Positions 1-8,117 of a stretch of DNA of 64,000 bases are shown here, piece by piece. Source of the stretch: Algibacter lectus. GTDB lineage: Bacteria > Bacteroidota > Bacteroidia > Flavobacteriales > Flavobacteriaceae. The notes below the pieces were generated by a model. That model was given only the letters and a program-made list of their open reading frames with translations. It was not told the origin of the DNA and searched no databases. The stretch is from assembly GCF_900112395.1 (NCBI RefSeq), contig NZ_FOLN01000001.1, positions 124,001-188,000 on the forward strand, given 5' to 3'. Made by a program: the position numbers and the translations under genes. Each line of letters opens with the position of its first letter. Positions within the stretch are counted from its first letter, which is position 1.

Positions 1-1
1 A

Positions 2-496
2 GAGCGAGCTAGAGTATACGATTTAGCCATGCAATTACAGTTAAAACAAATTATCATCTCTCCAGAACATGTAAAAGAACGTCAAATTCTAAGAGAGCAA
101 ACCATAATCGATGGTAAAAAATATGTTTTAGATAAAAAAGGAAACGTAAAAAAAGATAGTTTAGGTAACGATATTAAAGTAGATAATATTATAAAAGTTA
201 AAGCTAAGCTATATGAGCTAAGCCAACAAAAATCGTCTCAAATTCTAGGAAACGTGATTTATAAAGACATGAAAACAAATCAGGTTTTACAATCTTTTCC
301 TGTAGATAGCGGTTTTAACTTCCAAAACATCTACGCAACTTATCGTGGAGATAAACGTGCCTTAACCACCGAAGACTTACAACTTATAAGATCTCGTAAA
401 GTACCGTTCCCTATAAACGAACAAATGATATTCGACACCGGAGAAGATCTCAAACTACAACTCAAAAATATTATAACCACTTACAATCCCGAATAA
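2..496 (+). CDS. Conserved hypothetical protein, 3' part only
   Basis: The frame is already open at the left edge and runs to a TAA at 494-496, so the gene begins before the window and the internal ATG at 29 is probably not its start. About 164 residues are visible. They are charged and Lys/Gln-rich, without membrane segments or cysteines. A middle part (DGKKYVLDKKGNVKKDSLGN) is followed by a part that looks like beta strands, including SFPVDSGFNFQNIYATYRGD. I do not recognise the family; the composition suits a soluble or periplasmic domain. A hairpin terminator follows 7 bp after the stop. The function is unknown. Confidence 0.7.
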   Translation, partial: ERARVYDLAMQLQLKQIIISPEHVKERQILREQTIIDGKKYVLDKKGNVKKDSLGNDIKVDNIIKVKAKLYELSQQKSSQILGNVIYKDMKTNQVLQSFPVDSGFNFQNIYATYRGDKRALTTEDLQLIRSRKVPFPINEQMIFDTGEDLKLQLKNIITTYNPE

Positions 497-502
497 AATC
501 AA

Positions 503-535
503 AAAGTCCTCTAAATTTTAGAGGACTTTCTTTTT
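503..535. terminator. Bidirectional intrinsic terminator
   Basis: An 11-bp perfect stem (503-513 with 519-529, arms AAAGTCCTCTA and TAGAGGACTTT) has a 5-base loop and a T-rich tail on the plus strand. On the minus strand the same hairpin is also followed by T residues. It sits between the end of the partial gene at 496 and the end of the convergent lipoprotein gene at 572, so it can serve both. Confidence 0.85.
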
Positions 536-571
536 CAATAAAACTTCAAATTAAATACAGTAAAAATAGTA

Positions 572-1099
572 TTACATCGCTGTTTTTGTATAAGTAAATG
601 TTGTTTTACTAGTTATAGTTTCACCATTTACATCAATATAATTAATGTTTCCTTCAGAGGTAAATTCAGTAAAATCATCATTTACCTCAAGTTGGCTCGT
701 TTGACTAAAACAACTAGATACTACCATTAAACCATAAGTTTCATTTAGTTTCCAAGTACCAATAGTAGTTTGCTCATTATCACAATCACTAGTACCACCT
801 GCAACAAAAGAGTAAGCTCTATCGTCCTCAAAACCGTAAACAATATCTTTCTCACAGTCATCATATTGCACAAACAAATCTGTACTAGCATTATCTTCAC
901 CGTCATCGGTTAAATCAATTTCATCTTCAGCAACAACAGCAGTTAATACCCAAGTACCACTAAAATTCATTTCTACATCGGTTAATTCCCCCGTTAAACT
1001 ATCGGTACAAGTTACACCATCACTGTCGTCGTCGTTACAACTAACAAATAGTAAACTAAACACCATTAAACTCTTCATTAATAAAATACTTTTCTTCAT
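572..1099 (-). CDS. Secreted lipoprotein, lipocalin-like
   Basis: This 175-residue protein starts with a lipoprotein signal (MKKSILLMKSLMVFSLLFVSC). Cys21 is the likely lipidation site and the following DDDSD suits export to the outer membrane in Bacteroidota. The rest resembles the lipocalin-like lipoproteins (DUF5004/lipocalin_4 type) common in flavobacteria: a FSGTWVLTAV strand near residue 50, a GTWKLNE strand near 115, and several cysteines that may form disulfides. It is acidic and probably a small beta barrel. No partner or ligand is evident, and the family assignment rests on the GTW...GTWKL pattern only. Confidence 0.7.
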   Translation of the reverse strand: MKKSILLMKSLMVFSLLFVSCNDDDSDGVTCTDSLTGELTDVEMNFSGTWVLTAVVAEDEIDLTDDGEDNASTDLFVQYDDCEKDIVYGFEDDRAYSFVAGGTSDCDNEQTTIGTWKLNETYGLMVVSSCFSQTSQLEVNDDFTEFTSEGNINYIDVNGETITSKTTFTYTKTAM

Positions 1100-1233
1100 A
1101 ATTAATTATTTTTATTTTCAAGATGATAAATCTCTTCAAAGGTTGCGTTAGAATTATTCGTTTTTTACACAAAAAACCTTACAAAAAGACCTATTAAACT
1201 GCATATCAAACTAATAAACTCAAAATTATGGAA

Positions 1234-1266
1234 ACAAAAAAATGCCCGATACATTTATCGAGCATT
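1234..1266 (-). terminator. Terminator of ytxJ
   Basis: On the minus strand an 11-bp stem with one mismatch (arms at 1241-1251 and 1256-1266) is followed by a run of T residues. It lies 28 bp past the ytxJ stop codon. Confidence 0.7.
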
Positions 1267-1293
1267 CTACACTTTATCAAAACAAGTAAGTTA

Positions 1294-1683
1294 TTAAATA
1301 AACTTACTTAAATCCATTTCATTAATCGCACCATGGCTTTCATGTGCAACAGCTACACCATTTTTAATTACCAAAAGCTGTGGAGACTGGTGCATAACCT
1401 GAAATTTATACCCCACTTCATTAGATATCTCTCTAAAATTCAGTAAATCTAGAAAATACAAATCTGCATCCTTCTCAGTAAAATCATAAGCATCTACAAA
1501 CTGGCTCATCACCATTCTACTAATTCCACAACGCGTAGAATGTTTAAAGATCATTTGAGTTTTAGTACTCGATTTTTCCTTTATTAAATCCAATTGCTGC
1601 ATAGCATTCAACGGAATCCAAGGCAATACCTTTTCTTCTTTTCCTTCTCCCGAATCACCAAAAATTTTATTAAATAATCCCAT
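1294..1683 (-). CDS. ytxJ: Bacillithiol-system redox protein YtxJ
   Basis: The 129-residue protein is a thioredoxin-fold monothiol protein of the YtxJ family. Visible marks are a FKHSTRCGIS active-site segment around residues 47-56 with a single cysteine, a YFLDLLNFREIS strand-helix, and a cis-proline-type segment HQSPQLLVIKNG. Members are linked by gene neighbourhood to bacillithiol and are thought to act as bacilliredoxins that remove bacillithiol from proteins. It would act in the cytoplasm. The first 20 residues (MGLFNKIFGDSGEGKEEK) form a charged leader. A flavobacterial promoter-like site lies at 1841-1868, and the leader so defined would contain the dispersed repeat at 1706-1800. Confidence 0.88.
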   Translation of the reverse strand: MGLFNKIFGDSGEGKEEKVLPWIPLNAMQQLDLIKEKSSTKTQMIFKHSTRCGISRMVMSQFVDAYDFTEKDADLYFLDLLNFREISNEVGYKFQVMHQSPQLLVIKNGVAVAHESHGAINEMDLSKFI

Positions 1684-1705
1684 GTTTTTATTATTATACT
1701 TCTTT

Positions 1706-1800
1706 GGGCGTTACCACAAGGGTCGGGCTTTCACTACTCGCTACCTCCTACCGTCGGGGAGCTCAAACAAGCCGTTCTATCCCTAACGCAATTGTCCGCC
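1706..1800. repeat. Short GC-rich dispersed repeat (flavobacterial type)
   Basis: This block begins TTGGGCGTTACCACAAGGGT and ends near CTATCCCTAACGC. It is clearly GC-richer than its AT-rich surroundings. Sequences of the pattern GGCGTT-ACC...GGGTCGGGCTTTC...CATCCCTAACGC recur in intergenic spaces of many flavobacterial genomes (from memory). A 67-codon open frame at 1704-1907 reads through it (MGVTTRVGLSLLATSYRRG) but is most likely a translated repeat, not a gene. Its ends GGCGTTA and TAACGC(A) are nearly inverted, which fits a folded, REP-like element. Confidence 0.65.
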
Positions 1801-1840
1801 AAATTAATGTTAAACCCGAAACTTTTTCGAGTATTTGGTT

Positions 1841-1868
1841 CAAATTTAAGTACTTTTATAATACTCAA
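1841..1868 (-). promoter_or_regulatory. Candidate sigma-A-type promoter for ytxJ
   Basis: Read on the minus strand, TAAATTTG (plus 1841-1848) matches the Bacteroidota -7 element TAnnTTTG, and a TTG (plus 1866-1868) lies 17 bases upstream. Transcription would run through the repeat into ytxJ, giving a leader of about 150 bases. The site is inferred from consensus only. Confidence 0.4.
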
Positions 1869-2059
1869 AAACAAAACTTACCAGAAATAAGTCGACAGCT
1901 AAACTAAAACCTTACAAACCGACAAAAAGTCATTTAAAACTACAATACAACCGCCATTTTGTCTTGCAAATCAACTTGGTAGGGAATTTGAAATATACAT
2001 TCCGAAATAAAAAAACAACAAGATTTCCCGTTAAACGGAAATCATAAAACATATTAATT

Positions 2060-4666
2060 ATGAACCTAAACGATTATACTATTAAATCGCAAGAGGCCAT
2101 ACAACAAGCACAACAAATTGCGCAAGGTTTTGGCCAACAGCAAATAGAAAACGAACATATTTTTAAAGGCATTTTTGAAGTCGATGAAAACGTGCTACCA
2201 TTTATCCTAAAGAAATTAAACGTAAATATCCCGATACTAAAACAAGCTCTAGACAAACAAATAGAAAGCTTCCCAAAAGTATCAGGTAGCGAACTTATGT
2301 TATCTCGCGAAGCAGGAAAAAGCTTAAATGAAGCCTCTATAATTGCGAAAAAACAAAAAGACGATTACGTTTCTATCGAACACCTTATTCTAGCTGTTTT
2401 TAAATCAAAGAGCAAAATAGCGCAAATGCTAAAAGACCAAGGTGTAACCGAAAAAGGACTACAAGCTGCAATTGATGAGTTACGCCAAGGCGAAAATGTA
2501 ACCTCACAAAGCCAAGAAGACACATACAATTCGTTAAACAAATACGCTAAAAATTTAAACCAGTTAGCTAAAGATGGTAAATTAGATCCGGTTATTGGTC
2601 GCGATGAAGAAATTCGTAGAATTTTACAAATTTTATCACGTAGAACCAAAAACAACCCAATTTTAATTGGAGAACCTGGTACAGGTAAAACTGCTATTGC
2701 CGAAGGTTTAGCACACCGCATTGTAGATGGAGATATTCCAGAAAACCTGAAAAACAAACAAATTTTTGCTCTAGATATGGGAGCACTTATTGCAGGAGCT
2801 AAATACAAAGGTGAGTTTGAAGAGCGTCTAAAAGCCGTTATTAAAGAAGTTACTACTAGCGACGGAGACATTGTTTTGTTTATTGACGAAATACACACAC
2901 TAGTTGGTGCAGGTGGCGGACAAGGTGCGATGGATGCAGCAAACATTTTAAAACCTGCTTTAGCACGTGGCGAATTGCGAGCTATTGGAGCAACCACTTT
3001 AGATGAGTATCAAAAATATTTCGAAAAAGATAAAGCTCTAGAGCGTCGTTTCCAAAAAGTTATGGTTAACGAGCCAGATACAGAAAGTGCCATTTCAATA
3101 CTTCGTGGTATAAAAGAAAAATATGAAACACACCATAAAGTACGTATTAAAGATGAAGCTATTATTGGAGCTGTAGAACTTTCAACACGATATATTACCA
3201 ATCGTTTTCTACCAGATAAAGCCATCGATTTAATGGATGAAGCCGCCTCTAAGCTACGCATGGAAATAAATTCTAAACCCGAGGAACTAGATGTTTTAGA
3301 TCGTAAAATCATGCAACTTGAAATTGAGATTGAAGCTATTAAACGCGAAAAAGACGAAACGAAGTTAAAATCTCTACGTTCAGACTTGGCTAATATCAAG
3401 GAAACTAGAAATGAGCTTAACGCAAAATGGAAAAGTGAAAAAGAAGTTGTAGACAATATTCAAAACACGAAGCAAGCCATTGAAAACTATAAGTTAGATG
3501 CAGAAAAAGCAGAACGCGAAGGTGATTATGGTAAGGTTGCAGAATTGCGTTACGGAAAAATAAAAGAAGCCCAAGAACAGCTAGAGATTTTCCAAAAGCA
3601 ATTGGATGAAAAATCGGAAACATCTCTTATTAAGGAAGAAGTGACTTACGATGATATCGCTGAAGTAGTTGCTAAATGGACAGGTATTCCTGTTACGAAA
3701 ATGCTACAAAGTGAACGCGAAAAACTCTTAAGACTAGAAGATGAACTACACAAACGTGTGGTTGGCCAAGAAGAAGCTATAGAAGCTGTTAGTGATGCTG
3801 TACGCCGTAGTCGTGCCGGATTACAAAATCCGCAAAAACCAATTGGAACCTTCCTATTTTTAGGAACCACCGGAGTTGGTAAAACAGAATTAGCAAAAGC
3901 CTTAGCTGAATATTTGTTTGATGATGAAAGTGCAATGACCCGTATAGACATGAGTGAATACCAAGAGCGTCATGCTGTAAGCCGTTTGGTAGGAGCACCT
4001 CCAGGATACGTTGGTTATGATGAAGGTGGGCAATTAACTGAAGCCGTGAGACGTAAACCATACTCTGTAGTGCTTTTAGATGAAATTGAAAAAGCGCATC
4101 CAGATACGTTTAACATCTTATTGCAAGTTTTAGATGAAGGTCATTTAACAGATAACAAAGGTAGAACAGCAGATTTTAAAAACACGATAATAATTATGAC
4201 TTCTAATATGGGAAGTCAAATAATTCAAGATCGTTTTGAAGCTACAAAAGATATCGACTCAGCTATTGAAGCTGCAAAAGTAGATGTACTTGCTTTATTG
4301 AAACAAACCGTAAGACCTGAGTTTTTAAATCGTATTGACGATACCGTGATGTTTACGCCTTTAAGCAAAGAAAACATTGTATCTATTGTTGGTTTACAAA
4401 TAAAAAGTATCACCAAAATGATAGCAAAACAAGGTATTACTTTCGATGCTACACCAGAAGCTGTAAGCTATTTAGCCAACAAAGGCTATAACCCAGAATA
4501 CGGAGCAAGACCCGTAAAACGGGTAATACAGAAAGAAGTTTTAAACGCCCTGAGTAAAGAAATTTTAGCAGGAACCGTAACAACAGATAGTATTATTTTA
4601 CTCGATGCCTTTAATGACGAGTTGGTTTTTAGAAATGAAAATCACTTGGTTAGCGAAGAAATCTAA
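2060..4666 (+). CDS. clpB: ATP-dependent chaperone ClpB
   Basis: This 868-residue protein is a full-length ClpB disaggregase, which resolubilises aggregated protein together with DnaK/DnaJ in the cytoplasm. The order is the Clp N domain (1-145), AAA+ module 1 with Walker A GEPGTGKTA near 207 and Walker B IVLFIDEIHT, a long coiled-coil middle domain (about 410-530, Lys/Glu-rich), then AAA+ module 2 with GTTGVGKTE near 605, VVLLDEIEKAHP and the sensor FLNRIDD. The MDLMDEAASKLRMEI-like junction before the coil and the absence of a ClpP-binding loop context favour ClpB over ClpA/ClpC. The ATG at 2060 gives the usual MNLNDYTIKSQEAIQ start. It is monocistronic, with a terminator at 4699. Confidence 0.97.
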   Translation: MNLNDYTIKSQEAIQQAQQIAQGFGQQQIENEHIFKGIFEVDENVLPFILKKLNVNIPILKQALDKQIESFPKVSGSELMLSREAGKSLNEASIIAKKQKDDYVSIEHLILAVFKSKSKIAQMLKDQGVTEKGLQAAIDELRQGENVTSQSQEDTYNSLNKYAKNLNQLAKDGKLDPVIGRDEEIRRILQILSRRTKNNPILIGEPGTGKTAIAEGLAHRIVDGDIPENLKNKQIFALDMGALIAGAKYKGEFEERLKAVIKEVTTSDGDIVLFIDEIHTLVGAGGGQGAMDAANILKPALARGELRAIGATTLDEYQKYFEKDKALERRFQKVMVNEPDTESAISILRGIKEKYETHHKVRIKDEAIIGAVELSTRYITNRFLPDKAIDLMDEAASKLRMEINSKPEELDVLDRKIMQLEIEIEAIKREKDETKLKSLRSDLANIKETRNELNAKWKSEKEVVDNIQNTKQAIENYKLDAEKAEREGDYGKVAELRYGKIKEAQEQLEIFQKQLDEKSETSLIKEEVTYDDIAEVVAKWTGIPVTKMLQSEREKLLRLEDELHKRVVGQEEAIEAVSDAVRRSRAGLQNPQKPIGTFLFLGTTGVGKTELAKALAEYLFDDESAMTRIDMSEYQERHAVSRLVGAPPGYVGYDEGGQLTEAVRRKPYSVVLLDEIEKAHPDTFNILLQVLDEGHLTDNKGRTADFKNTIIIMTSNMGSQIIQDRFEATKDIDSAIEAAKVDVLALLKQTVRPEFLNRIDDTVMFTPLSKENIVSIVGLQIKSITKMIAKQGITFDATPEAVSYLANKGYNPEYGARPVKRVIQKEVLNALSKEILAGTVTTDSIILLDAFNDELVFRNENHLVSEEI

Positions 4667-4698
4667 GTTTTTGATACTAGAATTTAATTGTTAATTTG

Positions 4699-4743
4699 AA
4701 GCAACACAGAACTCGAAATGAGGGATGTGTTGCTTTTTTTTAT
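4699..4743 (+). terminator. Terminator of clpB
   Basis: A 10-bp perfect stem (AAGCAACACA at 4699-4708 with TGTGTTGCTT at 4726-4735) has a 17-base loop and is followed by a T tract. It lies 32 bp past the clpB stop. Confidence 0.85.
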
Positions 4744-5103
4744 TAACGGAATAATGTAAAACGCCAATTAAAGATAAAATTCTGATACTATTTTTACGAA
4801 TTACCTTTCAAACTAAAAACATCTTTTAGAAACACATAAAAACAGTTCATTTTACCGCGAGTCTTTTATAAATAAGCCTTGCCATAGATAAATTATATTA
4901 CAAACACCATGTTTTTCTTAATTTTTCTATGAAAGTAGGAATTAAGTTACCGTTCGTCTAAAAAATTAAATTTTACCCAAACAACACTCGGTTAGTTTCT
5001 AACTTTACAGAAGAATTACCCTAAACTTTCATTATTTAAAACTAATGAAGACTAATTCTGCCCCCTCATAAAAAAATATAGCTTAACCTAAAACTCCCTA
5101 ACA
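4744..5103. other. AT-rich intergenic stretch before the deoC-like gene
   Basis: I see no open frame, RNA gene or repeat here. A TAACTTTA at 5000-5007 resembles the -7 promoter element but has no TTG at the expected spacing, so the start of transcription of the next gene is unresolved. Confidence 0.5.
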
Positions 5104-5760
5104 ATGATTATTTCGGAATACATAGACTATACCCTATTATCTCCCACAACAACAGAAGCAGAAATAATAGCACTCTGCCAAGAAGCAAGAAAAAGCAACC
5201 TCAATAGCATTTGCATAAACAGCTGCTATGTAGCACTAGCAACAGAGCTACTTATAGGCACGGACGTTAAAATATGTTCTACGGTTGGTTTTCCTGCAGG
5301 AAGCGCTTCAACAGCAACTAAAATTTTTGAAGCAACCAACGCCATTAAAGAAGGTGCTAGCGAAATCGATATGGTTATCAACCTTGGTTTATTGAAAAGT
5401 AAAAACTACGTATCGGTAATGAAAGATATTAGCGCTGTAAAAACAGCAATTTCGAACATACCACTAAAGGTTATTATTGAAATTTCAGAATTAAATAAAA
5501 ACGAAATTGTAAAAGCATCTCAAATTTGTTCGGATGCTAATGCCGATTTTATAACCACTTCTACCGGTTTTTCTAAAGGTGGCGCCACATTTACTGCGGT
5601 AAAAATTATTAAAAAAACTGTTAGAGATACCATAAAAATTAAAGCTTCGGGAGGTATTACTAATTTAGAAATGTCTCAAAAATTTATAGATATTGGTGTA
5701 AGTCGTATTGGAGCTTCTCCAAACTTAAAACTTAGAAAAGCGCTTTTAAAACTAGCATAA
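5104..5760 (+). CDS. deoC: DeoC-family protein lacking the Schiff-base lysine
   Basis: The 218-residue length and overall sequence match deoxyribose-phosphate aldolase (DERA), a TIM barrel that cleaves 2-deoxyribose 5-phosphate to glyceraldehyde 3-phosphate and acetaldehyde. Conserved parts are STVGFPAGSAST, ASEIDMVINLG (the family Asp), LKVIIEISEL and KASGGI with Lys180, equivalent to E. coli Lys201. The strand that normally reads F-V/I-K-T-S-T-G reads FITTSTGFSKGG here: Thr151 (codon ACC, 5554-5556) replaces the lysine that forms the Schiff base (Lys167 in E. coli). The usual YIDHTLL is YIDYTLL and IIET is IIEI. The reading frame is intact, so this looks like a diverged paralogue, not a decaying gene. 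Classical aldolase activity is doubtful. It faces pxpC tail to tail with an 8-bp gap. Confidence 0.8.
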   Translation: MIISEYIDYTLLSPTTTEAEIIALCQEARKSNLNSICINSCYVALATELLIGTDVKICSTVGFPAGSASTATKIFEATNAIKEGASEIDMVINLGLLKSKNYVSVMKDISAVKTAISNIPLKVIIEISELNKNEIVKASQICSDANADFITTSTGFSKGGATFTAVKIIKKTVRDTIKIKASGGITNLEMSQKFIDIGVSRIGASPNLKLRKALLKLA

Positions 5761-5768
5761 AACAAGTT

Positions 5769-6617
5769 TTATTTACTCAATTTAAATGAAATGGCTTGTC
5801 CGGTATATTTCTGTGACAAGCTATTTATCGCAGTTTCACTTAACTGAAGCACTCGTGGATAACCACCAGTAGTTTGGCACTCGCGCATTAAAACAATAAG
5901 CTTTCCTGAAGGTGTAAGTTGAACTGTTCCAGGAATAACTGGTCCGGTAATAATCGCTTCTAAATTATTTTGAAAATTTTCATTTAGCTGATATCCCATT
6001 CTGCTGTTATTATTTGAAATAGTAAAACGTATAGACAACAATTTCTTTTGCTGAGCATCAGTTAGGTTTTCAAATTCTGGACCTACATAAACTTCCAAAT
6101 TCGATGAATTTATATAGGATTCATCGTATCGAATTCTAGAATATCTATTTTGATTCTCCAGAGATGAGGCATTAATAGCTAATTCGTCATTTTTAAGCAA
6201 CCTGCTTGCTTTTGTAATGTTCGAACACATACTTTTACTCTTCATGACTGTTTCGGTTTTAAAACCACCTAAAACAGCTAAATAACACCTAAAACCCCAT
6301 TTAAGTTTTCCGAAATTTAATATATCTCCAGGTTTTATAGCAATCGAACCATTGTTCGTTATTTCAACATCATTTAACTTAGCGTCCATTTGTGCGCCAG
6401 AAAATGCAATATGTGTATTTACAGAAAATTGAAGACTAGCACCTAACATCGTCATTTCTAAAACCGCTTCATCTTCATAATTACCAACTAAGCTATTTGC
6501 AAAAGCTGCCGCTTTTCGATCCATAACTCCTGAAAATGGCACACCAAATTCCTGATAACCGTAGCGACCAAAATCTTGAATGGTGGAATAAAAACCTGCT
6601 TTTAAAACCTTAATCAT
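5769..6617 (-). CDS. pxpC: 5-oxoprolinase subunit PxpC
   Basis: The 282-residue protein is the biotin-dependent-carboxyltransferase-like subunit (CT_A_B/KipA family). Typical segments are the N-terminal STIQDFGRYGYQEFGVP and GVMDRKAAAFAN, then IAFSGAQMDAKLND, SRMGYQLN and TPSGKLIVLMRECQTTGGYP near the C-terminus. With PxpA and PxpB it forms the ATP-dependent bacterial 5-oxoprolinase, opening 5-oxo-L-proline (pyroglutamate) to glutamate. Its start overlaps the end of pxpB by 8 bp, so the two are probably translationally coupled. It is the last gene of a minus-strand operon. Earlier names such as KipA or allophanate hydrolase subunit 2 refer to this family. Confidence 0.92.
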   Translation of the reverse strand: MIKVLKAGFYSTIQDFGRYGYQEFGVPFSGVMDRKAAAFANSLVGNYEDEAVLEMTMLGASLQFSVNTHIAFSGAQMDAKLNDVEITNNGSIAIKPGDILNFGKLKWGFRCYLAVLGGFKTETVMKSKSMCSNITKASRLLKNDELAINASSLENQNRYSRIRYDESYINSSNLEVYVGPEFENLTDAQQKKLLSIRFTISNNNSRMGYQLNENFQNNLEAIITGPVIPGTVQLTPSGKLIVLMRECQTTGGYPRVLQLSETAINSLSQKYTGQAISFKLSK

Positions 6618-7341
6618 TTACTTCTTCGCTTTCTAATTCATATACTCCCGCCTCTACTAAAGTTTTAATATTGTTATACGTTTTTAATGAAACTGAATAA
6701 AATTGAACGCGATCTCCGGCTTTCGCAAAACATGGTTTTTCTTTAGAAACATCGAAAAAATTAAGAGGAGAATTACCGATAATATTCCAACCACCAGGAC
6801 TCTCATTTGGGTAAACTCCTGTTTGATTGCCGCCTATAGCAACAGCTCCTTTTGCAACCTGTAACCTTGGAGTAGATTTACGCGGCATTTGGAGTAATTT
6901 ATCTAAACCACCCAAGTATAAAAAACCAGGTAAAAAACCTATAAAGTAAACGGTGTAAATAACGCCACAATGTTGTTTAATAATATCATTTTTAGATACC
7001 TTTTTTTCAATTGAAACAGCATCCAAATCGAGACCAAAAGCCTCATCATAACATACAGGAATCTTCCACAATTGAGAAGCCACATAAATAGCATTATTTT
7101 TACTTGAATAGATTTTATCTATAATAGCAATTCGCTCCTCTAAAGAAATACCTATGTTTTCATAAAAAACTAATAATGAGTTATATGAGGAATTTACCTG
7201 AATAATTTCTTTAACATGATAATTTTCGATTTTAGTCTTCAGAATTAAGACATCCTGAAGAACATCTTCTCTAATTTCAGCCGGCCACTCTACTAAAACG
7301 GCATGTAAACCTAAGGATTTATAACAAAGTTTAAAAGCCAT
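6610..7341 (-). CDS. pxpB: 5-oxoprolinase subunit PxpB
   Basis: This 243-residue protein belongs to the CT_C_D/KipI family, the partner of PxpC in 5-oxoprolinase. Landmarks are IPVCYDEAFGLDLD near residue 110, GFLPGFLYLGGLD, the conserved PRKSTPRLQVAKGAVAIGG loop and QTGVYPNESPGGWNIIG. The N-terminal 80 residues form the usual KipI alpha/beta domain. It is cytoplasmic. The gene lies 5 bp downstream of pxpA and overlaps pxpC by 8 bp, so the three are made together in the order A-B-C. Confidence 0.92.
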   Translation of the reverse strand: MAFKLCYKSLGLHAVLVEWPAEIREDVLQDVLILKTKIENYHVKEIIQVNSSYNSLLVFYENIGISLEERIAIIDKIYSSKNNAIYVASQLWKIPVCYDEAFGLDLDAVSIEKKVSKNDIIKQHCGVIYTVYFIGFLPGFLYLGGLDKLLQMPRKSTPRLQVAKGAVAIGGNQTGVYPNESPGGWNIIGNSPLNFFDVSKEKPCFAKAGDRVQFYSVSLKTYNNIKTLVEAGVYELESEEVND

Positions 7342-7346
7342 TTAAA

Positions 7347-8090
7347 CTAAATAATTTTGATTTGATTAAGCTCCAATTTACCTTTTAAATATTCAATTAA
7401 ATTTACAACATTTGGTTGGTCGCCGTGAAGACAAAATGTATCAGCTAAAATATCGATATCACAACCTTGAATCGTTTTAACTTTTTGTTCAGAAACCATC
7501 TTAAAAACATGGTTAAACAAGTCGTCTTTTTCATGAATTAAAGCTTCTTGTTCTTGCCTAGAAACTAAGCTTAAATTGTTGTTATAATTTCGATCAGCAA
7601 AAGCCTCGTAAACTATTTTAATATTATTCTCTAAAGCTAAATTTGCAATAACAGACTTATAAGGCACATAAAGTTTAATAGGCAACATAAGTGATTTTAT
7701 AACCTCGATAATAACGTTTGCTGTTTTAACATCGGTAGCCGCTAAATTGTAAAGCGCGCCATGTGGTTTTATATGATGAAGTCTTGCGTTTTCAGATTTT
7801 AAAACAGAAAGCAAATCTCTAATTTGATGTTTAATGGAAGCGTAAAGCGCAACGCAGGACATGTCCATAATCACTCTTCCGAAGTTTTCTTTATCAGGAA
7901 ATGATGGATGTGCGCCAATTTTAACACAATGCTGCTTAGCTAAACGTGTAACATCTCGCATAATCTCTAAAGTTCCGGCATGCCCACCACAAGCAATATT
8001 GCATGAGGATATATGCGGCATAAGCAAACTTTCGTTGCCAATCCCCTCGCCTACATCAACATTAATATCTATAGCTTTAATTTCCACCAA
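7347..8090 (-). CDS. pxpA: 5-oxoprolinase subunit PxpA (LamB/YcsF family)
   Basis: The 247-residue protein is a LamB/YcsF polysaccharide-deacetylase-like TIM barrel. Hallmarks are AIDINVDVGEGIGNE at the N-terminus, SSCNIACGGHAGT, KIGAHPSFPD, HHIKPHGALYN and the C-terminal TFCLHGDQPN. PxpA works with PxpB and PxpC to hydrolyse 5-oxoproline, the cyclised form of glutamine or glutamate that arises spontaneously and from peptide N-termini. It is the first pxp gene in the operon; a DUF2891 gene lies 27 bp upstream on the same strand. No dedicated oxoproline transporter gene is present next to it, unlike in many other genomes. Confidence 0.93.
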   Translation of the reverse strand: MVEIKAIDINVDVGEGIGNESLLMPHISSCNIACGGHAGTLEIMRDVTRLAKQHCVKIGAHPSFPDKENFGRVIMDMSCVALYASIKHQIRDLLSVLKSENARLHHIKPHGALYNLAATDVKTANVIIEVIKSLMLPIKLYVPYKSVIANLALENNIKIVYEAFADRNYNNNLSLVSRQEQEALIHEKDDLFNHVFKMVSEQKVKTIQGCDIDILADTFCLHGDQPNVVNLIEYLKGKLELNQIKII

Positions 8091-8117
8091 ACCAAGTTAG
8101 CGAATTTAAATTAATTA

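Noticed and set aside
1704-1907. A 67-codon plus-strand frame
   Set aside because: Its first half is a translation of the dispersed repeat and the rest is low-complexity leader; no protein family is expected.
2365-4416. Several minus-strand frames inside clpB
   Set aside because: They are antisense shadows of a strongly conserved coding sequence, with Ser/Arg-biased translations and no recognisable domain.
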